Shown here in pieces: positions 47,205 through 61,665 of a DNA stretch of 64,000 nt. Every line of letters begins with the position of its first letter. Position 1 is the stretch's first letter. The notes beneath the pieces were generated by a model. The model had not been told where the DNA came from, did not search any database, and worked only from the letters and a program-made list of their open reading frames with translations. Source of the DNA: Aspergillus flavus (taxonomy: Eukaryota > Ascomycota > Eurotiomycetes > Eurotiales > Aspergillaceae); NCBI RefSeq assembly GCF_009017415.1, contig NC_092405.1, forward strand, positions 2,852,001 through 2,916,000, read 5' to 3'. Position numbers and translations under genes: made by a program.

Positions 47205-48810
47205 GTTTGGACCTTGACAGTCCAATAGTTGAGGGTGAGGCTAGGTCGAAGAGCAAGTCGTCGTGAGGTGCAGAAAGTCGAAAGGTTCTAGGTGAGGAAA
47301 AGGTTGGTAAGGGCTGGCTCCACCGGGACTTCTTTTGAGTCACCACTGCACTCCAGCGGACAGAGCCTTTCCAGTACGGAGTATGTATTCTCTGTGGAGC
47401 AAACTAGTGCTCAACCCAAAGGAACGGGGTACACTGTACAGTGGTTTGTCGTAGGCGGCTATCATAGAACTACTCCTTTAGGAGTGCTGAAGATAACGGG
47501 AACGGCGAATGACAGCGATGGGAAACAAGCGACTATGTGTGCACGACCAGAAAGTGTTATGTAAAAAAATGATTAAAGTGAGGGGAGAGAATGGAGACCT
47601 CAGTGCAACGGATGCAACGCCGGTGAGATAGGCTAAGGAGAGGCAGATAGATAACCCTAATCACTGATAATAATGGTAATGATAATGGTAACTTCTAACC
47701 AAAAAGAAAGAAAAATACCTGCAGGGAGGAGAAACATTTTCAATCCATTGGAAGACTAAATAGATATACCTATTTTAATCGAACTGTTGTGTGCCACTCG
47801 ACCGCTGAAAACTTTTCCACCCGCGCGGATGGGAGCCTCCGCACGAAACGTTGGCGGCGGCGACCATCTTGAAGTGGGCCCTTGTAGGGAATTTTTTGGC
47901 GGAGGAAAAAATTTTCTCGTAAGTCCGTGACGATAGTGATGAAATTCTGGGTCGTGTGGTGGCGGGAAAGTAACAACCGGCACCAATTCGCCATGTTCTT
48001 TCAACTCATGCTCATACTAACAAATGCTTAATTTTTTAGTCGTTTAAGGAGTAGGTCCTGTACGGAGTACGGAGTAACTTATAAGTATATCTGGTGGTAT
48101 CTTTTTTATCTTCGTCGGGTACGTCCGTTCCTGGGTACCGGGGATGGTCTGGCCTTTTAAATGTTTGCATCCCTCAGCTACGGTATTTCATTCCCGAGGT
48201 AGGAAAAGAATCCCCTCCTCCGTAAATATCTCCTGCACTATGAGCCTACGACCGCTAGTACTCAAGTCCAGCAAACTATCTTACTACATCGTCGGGTAAC
48301 TCTCACTACATGAGTGATTTATCACCTTTTCCTGATCCCGACCTACTGTATAATTAAACTTGAACATGTGATAATGGTGGCATGGGAACAATTGAGGTCT
48401 AGTCAGTTCTGAACTCCAGCTATAAATCCGTGAAATGGAGATACATTGACCACACATAGACAATATACAATAGTAAAAAAAAGGGGTATCCGCTCAAAAC
48501 CAGTGAGAACTCGGGACTCAAAAGCGAGCCTTGATCAAGTTGCAAGACATAATAAGATGGACTATCGCAAAGCCACTGGAGCCACTTCTTGCTCGTATAA
48601 ATCATCGGGTTCCGTTTGGCTTTCTCCATTTTTCGGCACTTCTTCCATTATGGACGTTATTATTATTGGAATCGGATCAACCGGGGTTGGCGCAGATATC
48701 GTAACACATAAGATGTATCATTTAACAATTGAGCTTCATAATTTATTATCATCCGTAATCTGGTCCTAATCGCTGACAGGTAGCTCACGGCACTACCGCT
48801 ACTATTCCGC
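47205..48810. other. Intergenic: permease promoter and MARVEL gene 3' region
   Basis: 1.6 kb, no supportable gene. Contains TACGGAGTA-type motifs at about 47376 and, in tandem, 48060-48076. A minus-strand frame at 47756-48004 is Pro/Arg-rich but shows no family features. Confidence 0.5.
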
Positions 48811-49413
48811 TTAGACGCCAACGTGAGCAGTGGTTTGAGGGGCAGGCTTCGTACCAGTGCTTGACCTGGTACGCAAAGCTCCGATAACAGCCACTACTGT
48901 CGTGACCGCAAACAAAGCCCTGTATTCCTTATATTAGCAACTAATACTACAGCGGCTTTATATCATGGTGAGTCTCTCTCAACCAGGGAGGACATACCAC
49001 TCGAATGCCCCAAATACCGTGGCTGCCTGAGCACAGTTGCAAGCGCTCCAGTGACAGAACCTAGGGGCAGGAAGCAGAACACCCAACGCAATAAAGCCTG
49101 CAAACCAGAAAATCATAGTGATCGCTTCTACGGCTGGTATAACGAAGCGATGTGCGATTTGGGGAAAGTGCACAGGCGCAAGGGCGAGGTACGGAGTGGC
49201 GAAGAAAGCCGTCCAGATGCTATTGAAAAGCATGAAGTTGACGGTGTCATTATTGTACACGCTGACAACTTTGCTTGGGAGTCAGTGTCCTTTCAGCTTG
49301 CCATGTCTGCGATAAGAAGGTGACTGACTGTATGCGGTCAAACCAAGAATGATAATTGCAAAAATCACTTGAACAACCCGAACAGGATAAATCCAGGGGA
49401 AATCCAGAGCCAT
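48811..49413 (-). CDS. MARVEL-domain four-helix membrane protein (Nce102-like)
   Basis: Small tetraspan protein of the MARVEL superfamily; fungal relatives such as Nce102 act in eisosome and plasma-membrane domain organisation. Three exons (49413-49329, 49268-48998, 48919-48811), 154 aa. Helix 1: YPVRVVQVIFAIIILGLTAY. Helix 2: FMLFNSIWTAFFATPYLALA. Helix 3: AVEAITMIFWFAGFIALGVL. A CxxxxC segment follows (CHWSACNCAQA), then helix 4 across the last intron (FGAFEWALFAVTTVVAVIGAL). The tail is short and polar. The first acceptor was chosen so that the join reads TAYIVSVYNND; a competing acceptor seven bases downstream breaks the frame. Which MARVEL subfamily is uncertain. Confidence 0.82.
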
Positions 49414-51031
49414 CGCGGGCAGCAGGTAGTGAGCCTCTTTGGCCCTTTCTCGTAGTCCTCAACGCAATCCAAATAAGAACGGGAACGCAATACCTGACGA
49501 CGTCGCTACAGCTGTTCCGTCAAGATTAGTTATCTAGCGAATCTGAGGAGAATAGAAAGTTGGAAAAAGTATTTAGCAAGGCCTGTGATTTAAGAGCATG
49601 TGGTAAACCTTGTTCTCGAAGATCTCTTGCCGTTTTTCGGCAAGGAAACTGTGCCGTCGATGCTCTCTCAGGATATTCCTTGCCCTAGTTTTCAGCTGGC
49701 GGCGCGGGACGAGTTGGTAAAGATGCTATTTTGGCCGACCTTGAGGTGAAAATCTGCGTCAGTGGCTCAATTTCCGGGTTGACGCCTAAAGTAATTACCC
49801 TTCCTTTATGTGGTCGCTTGTTGTATGAAAAGAAGGAGACTGTGAAAAGTTCCTGGGTATTCAAGGAAGAAGAAGTTGACCGACATTACAAGCGGGTCAT
49901 CCCTCCATGACTGAATTCTTCGGGGTTCGTTTGGTGGAAGCTTGTGATCATCAATATGGCTGCCTATGACGACAAGCGCCTCGCCGCGCACTCGTGAACA
50001 CGAAAGATTGGCTTGGGAGTGGGTGACAATGATCTCATGAGATACTAATTTAGGAAGGCATGCCAGACTGGTTTGTTGGCAGATTCTGATTGAATGTGAC
50101 GGGGGATCTACTCAGCAGTGGCAGTTTCTACTACCAACTACTACGACGACGATAGTGTAGGATTAGTACATATACAGTAAGTTAGTGTACTTATGGGGCG
50201 GATAACGTGACTAGCCCTACAATGGCCTCAATTATCTACAATTATCTAGAGTTAGTAACTGTGGTGCTCACCATTTATGGCAGATCACGTTAAATTATTG
50301 GCCCACCGGTTTACTCCTCCACTAACAGTGGTAAATCAGCGTCACTGAAACATCAAGATTCTCACAGTCGAATTTATCAAGCTGCATCTCTGGAAGTCTT
50401 CTGCGGAACTGCATGATGCTTATCTTCGGTAATCCGCTACCTCTTTAGGCAAGACGGTACAAGTATAGGTATGTGCCAGTAGTAAGTAAGTATTCTTATA
50501 AGTCCCGAACGTTAGTTTTCTTTCTCCGGAGTTGACCTGGGGTCAAGCTCGCACAAACACGAACACCAATCCCTTTCCCCACATATTCTTGGGATAGAGT
50601 ATGGGGGTTTGTGCCGTACGTATGCATGGGTACATACTAGTCAGGACATGTGGAAGTGTCAAAGATACAAATGTAGCCTTGCTTAGTATTGAACCACCAT
50701 ATTCCTAGTAGAAACTGTGGTCAGCAAAAAGGTAAATGTTTTCTTCATATTTTGCCCGGCCATATAAATGAATCGGTATGCTCTTTATACTTTTTTTTTT
50801 TTTTACTTTTTCTTATTTTCGATCCCCCTCCCTCCACCGATCACGCCATCGTAGTTGCGCATTATTGTTGCTACTTTATCCCCGCACGTATTTATAAAAG
50901 CAACGTAGTCATCCTTTCCACCTTGCAGGCTCTCCTGAAAGCCTTGAGTAGTAACTCTACATGGAACATCATCCTTGATATACAATCCAACTACTACGAA
51001 AAGACAGTGGCTGTTTTATTCAGGAGCACTA
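49414..51031. promoter_or_regulatory. Divergent intergenic region upstream of the MARVEL gene and the sulfhydrylase
   Basis: 1.6 kb between two genes transcribed away from each other. No gene seen. A T-run lies at 50791-50804. No binding site can be named with confidence. Confidence 0.45.
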
Positions 51032-52667
<1,636 letters not shown>

Positions 52668-53682
52668 TTTATTACAATGCGGAGAGAGTCAAGCAATAGA
52701 CTGCCTGGGCCTGCTCTGGAGGCCTGTTAAGGTAATTTGGCGACATTGGGGCACTTGACAGTCGAAGTGGAGTGTGAGTAGGTGAGGCTTGCTGAAGAGA
52801 AAAAGAAAAACGGTTCAATTCATCATGGACACCACCACGTATGAACTTGCTAAATCTAGGATTGTGTCAATAGAAACAATATCCTTAGTTTCGGTAATAC
52901 GTATGTATGCATGTACGTATGAGTCCCGTATATACTGTACACAAGAATAGACTATATCAGTCTCGATCTGAAAAGTAGTGGCCGAAACAGTATTTCTAAA
53001 ATCGTGGGATAGAAATAGCGATAGCCAGAGCAATGCGTAAAACTGTAGTTTTCTTCAGTGTTTATTCCTTTCTCTGGTGGTAAATCCAGTGAGGTTGTAA
53101 GTACTGGTACGGCATGAAAAGCCTCCAAATTGAAGTACCTTGAGAACTATTTTAAACAAATTTATTCGGGTTAAATTAAAACAGGAATTGAATGCTCCAA
53201 CATATCGCCATACACCGTATCATTGAAAATGGAAAGGGAAAAAGAAGTGCACCGAGCAGATATGCAACTGCATTGCTGATTTTCAAATACGGATGAAAAC
53301 GAAATCACACGAAGCCGCCCAAGTTCAACGGGAAGAGAAAAAAAAAAAGGCAAGAAAGAAAGCGACGCATCACCATTTTCTCAAGGAAACATTCGAGTTT
53401 AAGCCAATGGCATCATCTGAGAAGTATCAACACACGCAAAAGGACAAGACAATGCCCACAATGTCCGATTGCCCACTCAAGCGGTTGAAGATCACTTGCG
53501 CTGATGTAAATATGCCTTTCTGAAGGGTTCGAGGGAGAGTTCCAACGCCATGTTCCGTATATGATTTACAATGAAATATAAGAAATAAAGCTCGTATCAA
53601 AACAAAGGCGGAATGAAAGAAGTAAAGACCGTGTCTCCACTGGAGCAATATTTGCTTTATCAGTTCGAACTTGATTAAGAAC
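52668..53682. other. Convergent intergenic region
   Basis: 1 kb between the sulfhydrylase and the Nrd1/Seb1-like gene. No gene supported. The frame at 53293-53523 is Lys-rich, overlaps the 3' flank of the minus-strand gene and has no family features. Confidence 0.5.
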
Positions 53683-56613
53683 TTAGTTGCCCCCTTGACC
53701 CGGGGGTGGGGGCTGTGCTGACCCGCTAGATGTTCCAGCTTGTGCTCCTCCCATCATGAATCCTGGAGGGAACATGGGCATACCCGGAAAGGAAAAGCCA
53801 AAACCGGGCACAGCAGGAGGGACGCCGACATTGTTTGCATTCGAGATATCTCGATCGGGTTGGCCACCATGGCCGCCAGGGCCCATTCTAGCCGAAGGTC
53901 CGTCCCGGTCTGGTCGGGGGAAGCGGTCCTGCTGTGTGCGGGATGAAATTGGACCCCGTTTGCCCCCCGTATCAGTTGCAATCCGCCTGCTGATAGCTAC
54001 AAGAACAAATTAGTTTGGAGTATTCTTCAGTTCGAGTGTAATATAAACAAACCTTTGGATGAAACTCCAGCACCGATCTCGATATCTGGCTCTTCAACAA
54101 CCATGCCGCTCTCGATGGGTCTGCCTCCGGTCCCGCCATATTCAGCAGTGAGCATCCATTTCCGATCCGCCTCCGTGAGTCGTTCAACCGGAATTATACT
54201 AATGCCTGTCTGATAGTCGCTACAGTCACGCGGTCCGAATCCGACACCCCATCGAGTCTGGAGACTGATTAGGCAATATCACTAAGTATGGGAAGGCGTA
54301 CTTACTCTAAGTTGCATGTCCCCAGACTTATAAGATTCCATACCTTCACGGGCAAGCACAGCATCCTGGCGGCTGATCATCTTGATGAAAGCATGGCGTT
54401 TGTCTATGTTGACAATGCAAGTCTGGACGATGCCAAACTTGCCGAATAGAGAGCGCAAGTGAGCCTCTGATGACCTGTTGAGTTGTTAGAATCCGAGACA
54501 CGAAAAAACATAGATATCGACTCACGTGACACCACCAACGAAAAGGGTTCGACTCAGAACTACATAAGAAATTAGTCGAGAGTACGAAAAGAAAATGTTT
54601 GCGATCGAGCTGGGACGAACCTTTGATATTGCCTTGCCCAATAGAGTAATCCCACTCGATAAATTTGGGGCCGGGTGGCGGTAGTGTAGGGTCCTTACGA
54701 GGAGGAGACGGAGTACGACGTCTACGCCCAGGAGGGCTGCGCTGACGATAATCATTCCCACGCCGACCGCGGGGATCACCACCCCTACGACCGGGAGAGT
54801 CGCCATGGTACTCACCGTAAACAGGACTATCACGGCGACGAGGAGGAGACACATCACGACGTCTATCCCAGCCTGGGGACCGGGAACGGCGACGATACTG
54901 ACCTGGAGGTGAGCGCATATAGTCACGGTCCCGCTCACGGTCCCGATCAAACTCACGTGATTGGGAATCGGGACGACCCCAGGTATTGACATTTTGACCT
55001 GGTAAATTAAAGCCGGCAGCCTGAGTAGGATTCATGTTGCCCATGTTAGCGGCATTAGACAGACTGAGGATCTGCAGAGCGGTGGCCCACTGGTCCTGTG
55101 GAATACCCTGCGCGGCCAGAAGCTGTAAAAGCTGGAGTTGCTGTTGCAGCGCATCGGTCGTAACAGCGGGAGTGGGCTGAGCTGGGCCTGCAGTTGCCTG
55201 CGGCAGTAGCGCAGCCAGTGGATTCTGTGCCGCAGTCAATGGGTTCGGAGTCTGACTCTGGCTTTGTGGTTGTACCAATGCCGTGTTTTGAGCGACATTA
55301 CTCAAGGCCGCGAAAGGTGTCGCCATAGCCCCAGCGGTAAATGGGTTTACGCTAGCCTGCCCATTCTGGGGTTGTGATGCCTGGTCTACGGATGATGACA
55401 CTGGCTGCGGAGCTGCACTCTGCTGGGTTAAAGTACCAAGAGGATTAGCCTGCGGTGCTACTGCCGGCGCTGCTGACGCTGATGGAGCCGCTGTGTTTTG
55501 TTTGGCCATATCAGCCAGGGCTTTCAATATACTAGAGGTATCTGGCGCCGACTGAGGGGTAGTCGAGGTTGCGCCATTAGATGACAGCGGTAACTGCGAC
55601 TGCTGAGGACCCCCCAGGGGGATATAATTTGGGGCTGGGGAACCCTCAGGTGTGGTGGACTCAACATCTATAGAAGCAATATCAGAATTCCGTTTGCACT
55701 TATCTTGACGTTTATAAGAGCCGCCGGCAGCTCCCTATGTCATACAACCAACTCGGGGTACGGGGTAATGGCGTCCATATCATATGAAATGGAAAGGGAG
55801 GGAAACAAGCTTACTGTGAGCTGCGGGTGCGTTTAGTTTTTCTTTGAATGAGGCAAGCATGGGGGCGGGGAAAGTATATCCACGCTCCCAAATATCAACC
55901 AGCTTCCTGATTTTTTCCTATATGCAGAGACCATCGGATACGTAAGTTGAACTATTCGCCACAAATTGACAGAATAAACACCTAGAAAAGAAACGGCGGA
56001 CTCTATGCAGGAAGGGAGGGATATATAGCGGGAGATACGTAGATCAAGTCTTATACGGGCCACAGCGGGATTTGAACGCAAATCTCCGCTTTTATTAGAC
56101 CGTACGCATGCCCGCAGGTTGTATGGTAGTTTGATGACTGTATGCATCTTGCATCTAGAGCGTACCTTTTGATCCTCAGGAGCGTTGTTTATGATATCAG
56201 TCATCAAGACAGGTAGTAATTCGGTCACTCTGTTAACACCAGCGGCGAAGGTTCCATCAGGAGCGGCACTACCAGATGGTTGACCTGCCTTGCGCGCTGC
56301 TTCTACCCACTGTCGAGTTACAGAGTCTACGACATAGAGTACGCCCAACTTGTGTGTTCCCGGAGCCTTCTTGAAGTGTGTATAGATCTTCTGGATAAGA
56401 ACGGATTCATTCTGCAAAAAGAAGAATTTCTGTTAGCTTGCCATTCACTTCTATGATAACCCTTATCAATCCAAGCTAGAAGGGACACAATACCTGAACA
56501 TTCGCGGTGCAGAGCGACGTGATACTGTTGATCTTAGAGCCTGAGACACCAGGAGGCTTAAGGGCGAGCATAGACTGGAGATAATTGTCCAGTTCTGCTA
56601 CAGCAGACGACAT
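53683..56613 (-). CDS. Nrd1/Seb1-like RNA polymerase II termination factor (CID + RRM)
   Basis: RNA-binding factor that couples RNA polymerase II CTD phosphorylation to termination and 3'-end choice. Eight exons (56613-56494, 56411-56166, 55917-55815, 55667-54621, 54559-54526, 54474-54306, 54257-54053, 53996-53683), 745 aa. Residues 1-155 form the CTD-interacting domain (SLCTANVQNESVLIQKI, LGVLYVVDSVTRQW). A Gln/Pro/Ala-rich linker follows (about 160-390), then an Arg/Asp/Ser-rich tract (REFDRDRERDRDYMRSPPG onward), then the RRM with RNP2-like TLFVGGVT and RNP1-like KRHAFIKM. The FGPRDCSDYQTGISIIP stretch is typical of Seb1/Nrd1, and the tail is Gly/Pro-rich. The acceptor at 55668 was chosen because the nearer AG gives a stop. 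Intron 2 is 247 bp and contains a tRNA-arm-like hairpin. Confidence 0.93.
56064..56090. repeat. 27-bp hairpin inside intron 2 of the Nrd1/Seb1-like gene
   Basis: Near-perfect palindrome: arms AGCGGGATTTG and CAAATCTCCGCT around a short loop, one base bulged. The sequence GGATTTGAAC recalls a reverse-strand tRNA T-arm, but no matching acceptor, D or anticodon arms are present around it. Confidence 0.6.
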
Positions 56614-58326
56614 TGTTGATAGTATGTATTAGAGGGGCTGGGTTCCAGTACGGAGATATGGTTGGTAGATATTCCCAGAAAGTTCTTTGACAAAACCTAT
56701 CGCTTCAAATAATATGATATAGGCGACTGGGTGTATCAAGGGGCCAACGAGTCGTTTCTACTGGGAGATCCAGTGCGGTCAAGAAGATATTGTGATGCTT
56801 AGTGATAGCAGGTCTGCTGTGTTTTTGGATCTCAAAACGTTGACAAGTACCTAAGCGGACTTCTGGTCGTATCACTACAGAATTCCACGAGCGGACTTCT
56901 GGCGACCAGGGGGGGCTTCCGCCTACAGCTAGAACACAGCCAAGCGATGGTGTCCAGGAATTTTGCGACTCGCGAGCGAGTATGTGTACAAGGTACGTCC
57001 TAAGGTGAAAGTCGTCAGGTGAATCAAAAAGAGAGACAGATGTGATAGATTACAATGTAGAACGAAACATGTAATAAAAGGAGTAGATAAAGGTTGACGT
57101 GAAAGTGATGCTGTGAAAGAAATAGTAAGGAAGGAGTGATTTTTAGTAGACAAGGGCAGTCAGTCAGGTGAGGAGAAAAATCGTAAGTTGCGCTAACCCT
57201 GAATTGGTAAACCCACAATTTCACCTGGCACGGCACCTCTTGCACTTTAATTACTTCAGCTGGGGGCCTAAGGCTCAAAATATATGTCACGTGCCTATCG
57301 GTGTTCCCAAAACGTCTACTTACTAAGCCCTAATGATGACCATTGACCTTAGGCCAGTGAGTCGGAAGTGGTATTCCGTATATAGTACAGAATAGAAGCA
57401 CTGCTAATTGAGTTAAGGCGTTGTCCTTCTGGGTGAAGGCCCACAGAGCCGAAGAACCTGCTGTGGCAAAGTACAGAACTATCAAGGTAGAAGTGCACTA
57501 CAGAGCATGAAGTACTGTCAATAGCAAAACAGAACTTGCCGCATACTTTGTGTTTTTGAACAAAATAATTTGACATGATTAATCAACACCTTGTTCATAA
57601 CCTGGCAGTACTCAATTGGTTATCTGACTCTCGGTACGGAGTACTACAGCAGCTACCTTAGTGATGGGTCCGACCCAAACTCGGGTAGCGGCCGACGTCA
57701 CTAGCCAAGGGAACTTCGAATTAAAAAGTGGAATACTCCGTTTACGGATGGATTGCGTGCCGAGATCGTCAGTTTGCTGGTGAGCGACCACGTAGTCTGT
57801 AATAGAAAGATTAAACAAAATATAAGATTATAAACATATAGTGTAGACCTTAGAGGCAAAGGAAGACAAGGGTGTCCATGCCAGTAAAGTCTGTTACGGA
57901 GAGGTGTTGTACTAGTATGATAGCAATAATGAAAGAAACTAAAGGAAAATAAACAAGAGAGCGAGCTGTTCTACCTAGGTAATTAATTACTCCGGTACTC
58001 CGTCCCGCGTAACGGAATCTGGCGGGCAAGGGATCACAGACACCTTACGTCGCCGATGGAAAGAATTCGGGAGACCGGGCCACCTCCCTGGGCATAGCAT
58101 TACGGTACAGTACGGAATCCCGCCATTGCCTTGCCTCGTTGCCGACCTTTACTGTACCGCCCATGTACCGGCTGTACCGTTACGGTCATATGGAAAAAAA
58201 AAAAAGAGCTTCTCCCGAGACCTCAGCATCTTTTCTTCTTTTCTCTCTGTCACTATCTCGATATACCCAGACCCTCTCCATTCTTCAATTATACTCAGCC
58301 GCTCAATAAAGGTTGTTTGATTCGAC
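56614..58326. promoter_or_regulatory. Divergent intergenic region of the Nrd1/Seb1-like gene and citrate synthase
   Basis: 1.7 kb with no supportable gene. Contains TACGGAGTA-type motifs at about 56648, 57635, 57734 and 57996. A pyrimidine-rich leader (58205-58300) precedes the citrate synthase ATG. Confidence 0.5.
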
Positions 58327-60218
58327 ATGGCTTCTTCCTTGAGAATCGGAACTTCTGTTCTTCGATCCACCTCTCTCGCCGGTAAGCCGGTCGTGCAGTC
58401 CGTTGCCTTCAATGGTTTGCGCTGCTACTCTACCGGCAAGGCCAAGGTTCGTCGTATCGTCTAGATTGCTCCTGCTTCTTGACTTGTCTAACTGGCATGA
58501 TTTCGAACTATGCAGTCCTTGAAGGAGACATTCGCCGACAATCTCCCTGGCGAGATTGAGAAGGTCAAGAAGCTCAGGAAGTATGCACGACACGCGAATA
58601 ATACCTTGACCATCAGTCCATTTGCTAACCACGCCAATCAACACTCGTAGGGACTATGGCAACAAGGTCATCGGCGAGGTCACCCTCGACCAGGCCTACG
58701 GCGGTGCTCGTGGTGTGAAGTGCCTCGTGTGGGAAGTATGTCATGACGCAACGGAACCAACCAGCTGCCGATGAGGATTTGCTAATTGTAGTTCAGGGTT
58801 CTGTTTTGGATTCCGAAGAAGGTATCCGTTTCCGTGGATACACCGTATGTATTATCTCACTGTTTCTTGTCGGGATCATCACATACTCATGGTTACATAG
58901 ATCCCCGAATGCCAGAAGCTGTTACCCAAGGCTCCCGGTGGCGAGGAGCCTCTTCCCGAAGGTACAACTAATCCCCTAGAAGACGGTTGGTACATCCTGC
59001 TAATATACCGTAGGTCTCTTCTGGCTGCTGTTGACCGGCGAAATTCCCTCTGAGCAGCAGGTTCGCGATCTGTCTGCCGAGTGGGCTGCTCGTTCTGACC
59101 TCCCCAAATTCATCGAGGAGCTCATTGACCGCTGTCCCAGCACTCTTCACCCCATGGCTCAGTTCTCTCTGGCTGTCACTGCCCTTGAGCACGAGTCCGC
59201 TTTCGCCAAGGCCTACGCTAAAGGTATCAACAAGAAGGACTACTGGAACTACACCTTCGAGGATTCCATGGACCTCATTGCCAAGCTTCCTACTATCGCC
59301 GCGAAGATTTACCGCAACGTCTTCAAGGACGGCAAGGTCGCTCCTATCCAGAAGGACAAGGATTACTCCTACAACTTGGCCAACCAGCTCGGCTTTGGTA
59401 ACAACAATGACTTCGTTGAGCTCATGCGTTTGTACCTGACCATCCACTCTGACCATGAGGGTGGAAACGTCAGCGCTCACACCACCCACCTTGTTGGTAG
59501 TGCTCTGAGCTCCCCTATGCTGTCTTTGTCTGCTGGTCTGAACGGATTGGCTGGCCCCCTTCACGGATTGTATGTTTATCCCTCATCAAAAGGCCCACGA
59601 GCGAGAAATGAATGTAAACGAAAGGATGGTAGAGTCAATCCAGCTAACACATTAACTTCAACAGGGCAAACCAGGAAGTGCTTAACTGGCTCACAAAGAT
59701 GAAGGCTGCCATTGGTAACGACCTCAGTGACCAGGCCATCAAGGACTACTTGTGGTCCACTCTCAACGCTGGCCAGGTTGTTCCCGGATACGGTCACGCT
59801 GTCCTGCGTAAGACTGATCCTCGTTACGTTTCTCAGCGCGAGTTTGCACTTCGCAAGCTCCCTGATGACCAAATGTTCAATCTCGTCAGCCAGGTCTACA
59901 AGATTGCTCCTGGCGTGCTGACTGAGCATGGCAAGACCAAGAACCCCTTCCCCAATGTTGATGCTGTAAGTCTATTGCACATTTTTAAATCATTCGATTA
60001 CAAGCCAACAAATGCTGATCTATCTTCAGCACTCTGGTGTCCTTCTTCAGTACTATGGCCTGACTGAGGCCAACTATTACACCGTCCTGTTCGGTGTCTC
60101 TCGTGCTCTAGGTGTTCTGCCTCAGCTGATCATTGACCGCGCCCTTGGTGCCCCCATTGAGCGCCCCAAGTCCTTCAGCACGGAGGCTTACGCCAAGCTT
60201 GTCGGTGCCAAGCTGTAA
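58327..60218 (+). CDS. citA: Citrate synthase, mitochondrial
   Basis: Condenses acetyl-CoA with oxaloacetate at the entry to the TCA cycle. Eight exons (58327-58446, 58516-58580, 58651-58735, 58797-58844, 58901-58961, 59014-59569, 59665-59965, 60030-60218), 474 aa. Residues 1-35 are Ser/Arg-rich without acidic residues ([19 protein letters not shown]...RCYSTG), a presequence. The catalytic triad is complete: His310 in GPLHGLANQE, His356 in [14 protein letters not shown] and Asp411 in NVDAHSG, at the same mutual spacing as in pig citrate synthase. The C-terminus is VGAKL, so it ends in the PTS1-like tripeptide AKL. Next gene downstream, on the same strand, is the YHM2-type citrate carrier. It is the housekeeping citrate synthase type; distinction from methylcitrate synthase is by overall resemblance. 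Confidence 0.95.
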
Positions 60219-61665
60219 ATTCGTTGAATGACGCGAGACCCTGGAGGAGGTTTTATGATTAAGCACACCATTTTGTATTTTTCCCTTACTATTTTATTAG
60301 ACTAGGATGCGACGAGTGCTGTGGTTAGTTTGATTAATGTATGATAGGACCTGGCCCAGGCGGGCCTTGTAACAGCGCACCAATATTATGTCGATCTTTT
60401 GACTAGATGGCTTCTTTGTCCCAGTTTTTGCTTGATGAAAACAATTACCTCTACAATTTAGAAACAGACCACTCTAGTGTTAGATCCATTTCTTTCTATA
60501 GAGGGAAGACAATACCAGGGACCAAGAAAGAGAAGGAAGGGATGTGAAGAAAAGAATATTGTCAAGTAACCGGTAATACTGGTAAGCAGCCGCCAATGCG
60601 CAGGTACAGTACCAACTTACAGTGTGCATGTATGTGCATGAGTGCAGTTCCCTTCATCTATCTTGTGATTTCCGGGGTTTATCATCTGACACGGACTCTA
60701 CGCACTTGCAGCGTAATGATCTCACAGCTGATGTCTATCACATGAATAGGTGCCCAGGTATGTACTGAACTGTAGGTAACTTGGTGCTAATACTACCGGG
60801 AGTACGGAGTATTTCGGTCATGAAGCTTCCCTAGAATAGGAGAATGAAAATTACATCCAAGGTAAAAAAAGTACAAGTTTACTAATCAGTGCTAAGAGTA
60901 TGGGTATCTTTCACCCTACCTGGGAGAGAGAACAAATAATATATAGAGCCCAGCATGCTGATATTTTTGTTTCCTAAAGCCGATACACATACAATTGGTA
61001 CAACCTGTAGTAAATACGAGTAGTGAGATGCCCGTGGGTATTTGTTTACATCTTGAGAGGTATCTGGGGCATGAACCTGGGAGGTTGAGAGGAATTTGAG
61101 ACAAGGATCGGGACAGCTCAACCATTTCTGTATTGCGGTAATGTTGGGGGGCACCCGATTTGCTCCGTTGGCTCAACTGAGGCCAATTACACCGCCGGAC
61201 CACACTGGGCCTAGTGCCAGGACTCAGGCTAGAAAGACACCAATTAGGTTTAGTGCCTCCCCAATGTCCCCGACGTCGGTTTTGTTTTTGCGGTTTGAGG
61301 GGGAACGGCAACTGGCCTTAGGCCGTCGAGTGCCTAGTCGGGCCTAGCACCTAGTTAAACTTGGAGTACGTACTCCGGGTAATCCATCCTCGTAGACTTT
61401 ATATTTCCAATCTTTCCTGTTCTGTTTGGCTATCACTGCTTCTCCTTCCATCTCTACTTTATCGGCTATTTAGATCGCCCCCTCCCCGGTCCTCCAGTGT
61501 ACACCTTTCAAGGACTATTCCGAGCGTTTGGAGTTCGATTGAAAGCGATCGTCCCCCCTTGACTTCTCCATTGCAAACAACAACCGACTTCTTCTGATCC
61601 CTTAGGCGACGAAGCCCCCAGCATCCCTTGGTCAGGGCCCCTTTCAGCGCTTCCCAAGGTTAGAG
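60219..61665. other. Intergenic: citA 3' region and YHM2-like promoter
   Basis: 1.4 kb, no supportable gene. TACGGAGTA-type motif at 60803-60811 and the palindromic GGAGTACGTACTCC at 61363-61376. Pyrimidine-rich leader DNA lies from 61400. Confidence 0.5.

Noticed and set aside
47756..48004. Overlapping minus-strand frames of 74 and 82 codons
   Set aside because: No family resemblance, and two frames overlap in the same GC-rich stretch.
56040..56095. A minus-strand tRNA gene
   Set aside because: Only a T-arm-like hairpin is present; the stem pairing of a true T-arm fails, and no acceptor, D or anticodon arm could be found.
58968..59564. Minus-strand frame of 198 codons
   Set aside because: Antisense to the main citrate synthase exon; a codon-bias shadow.
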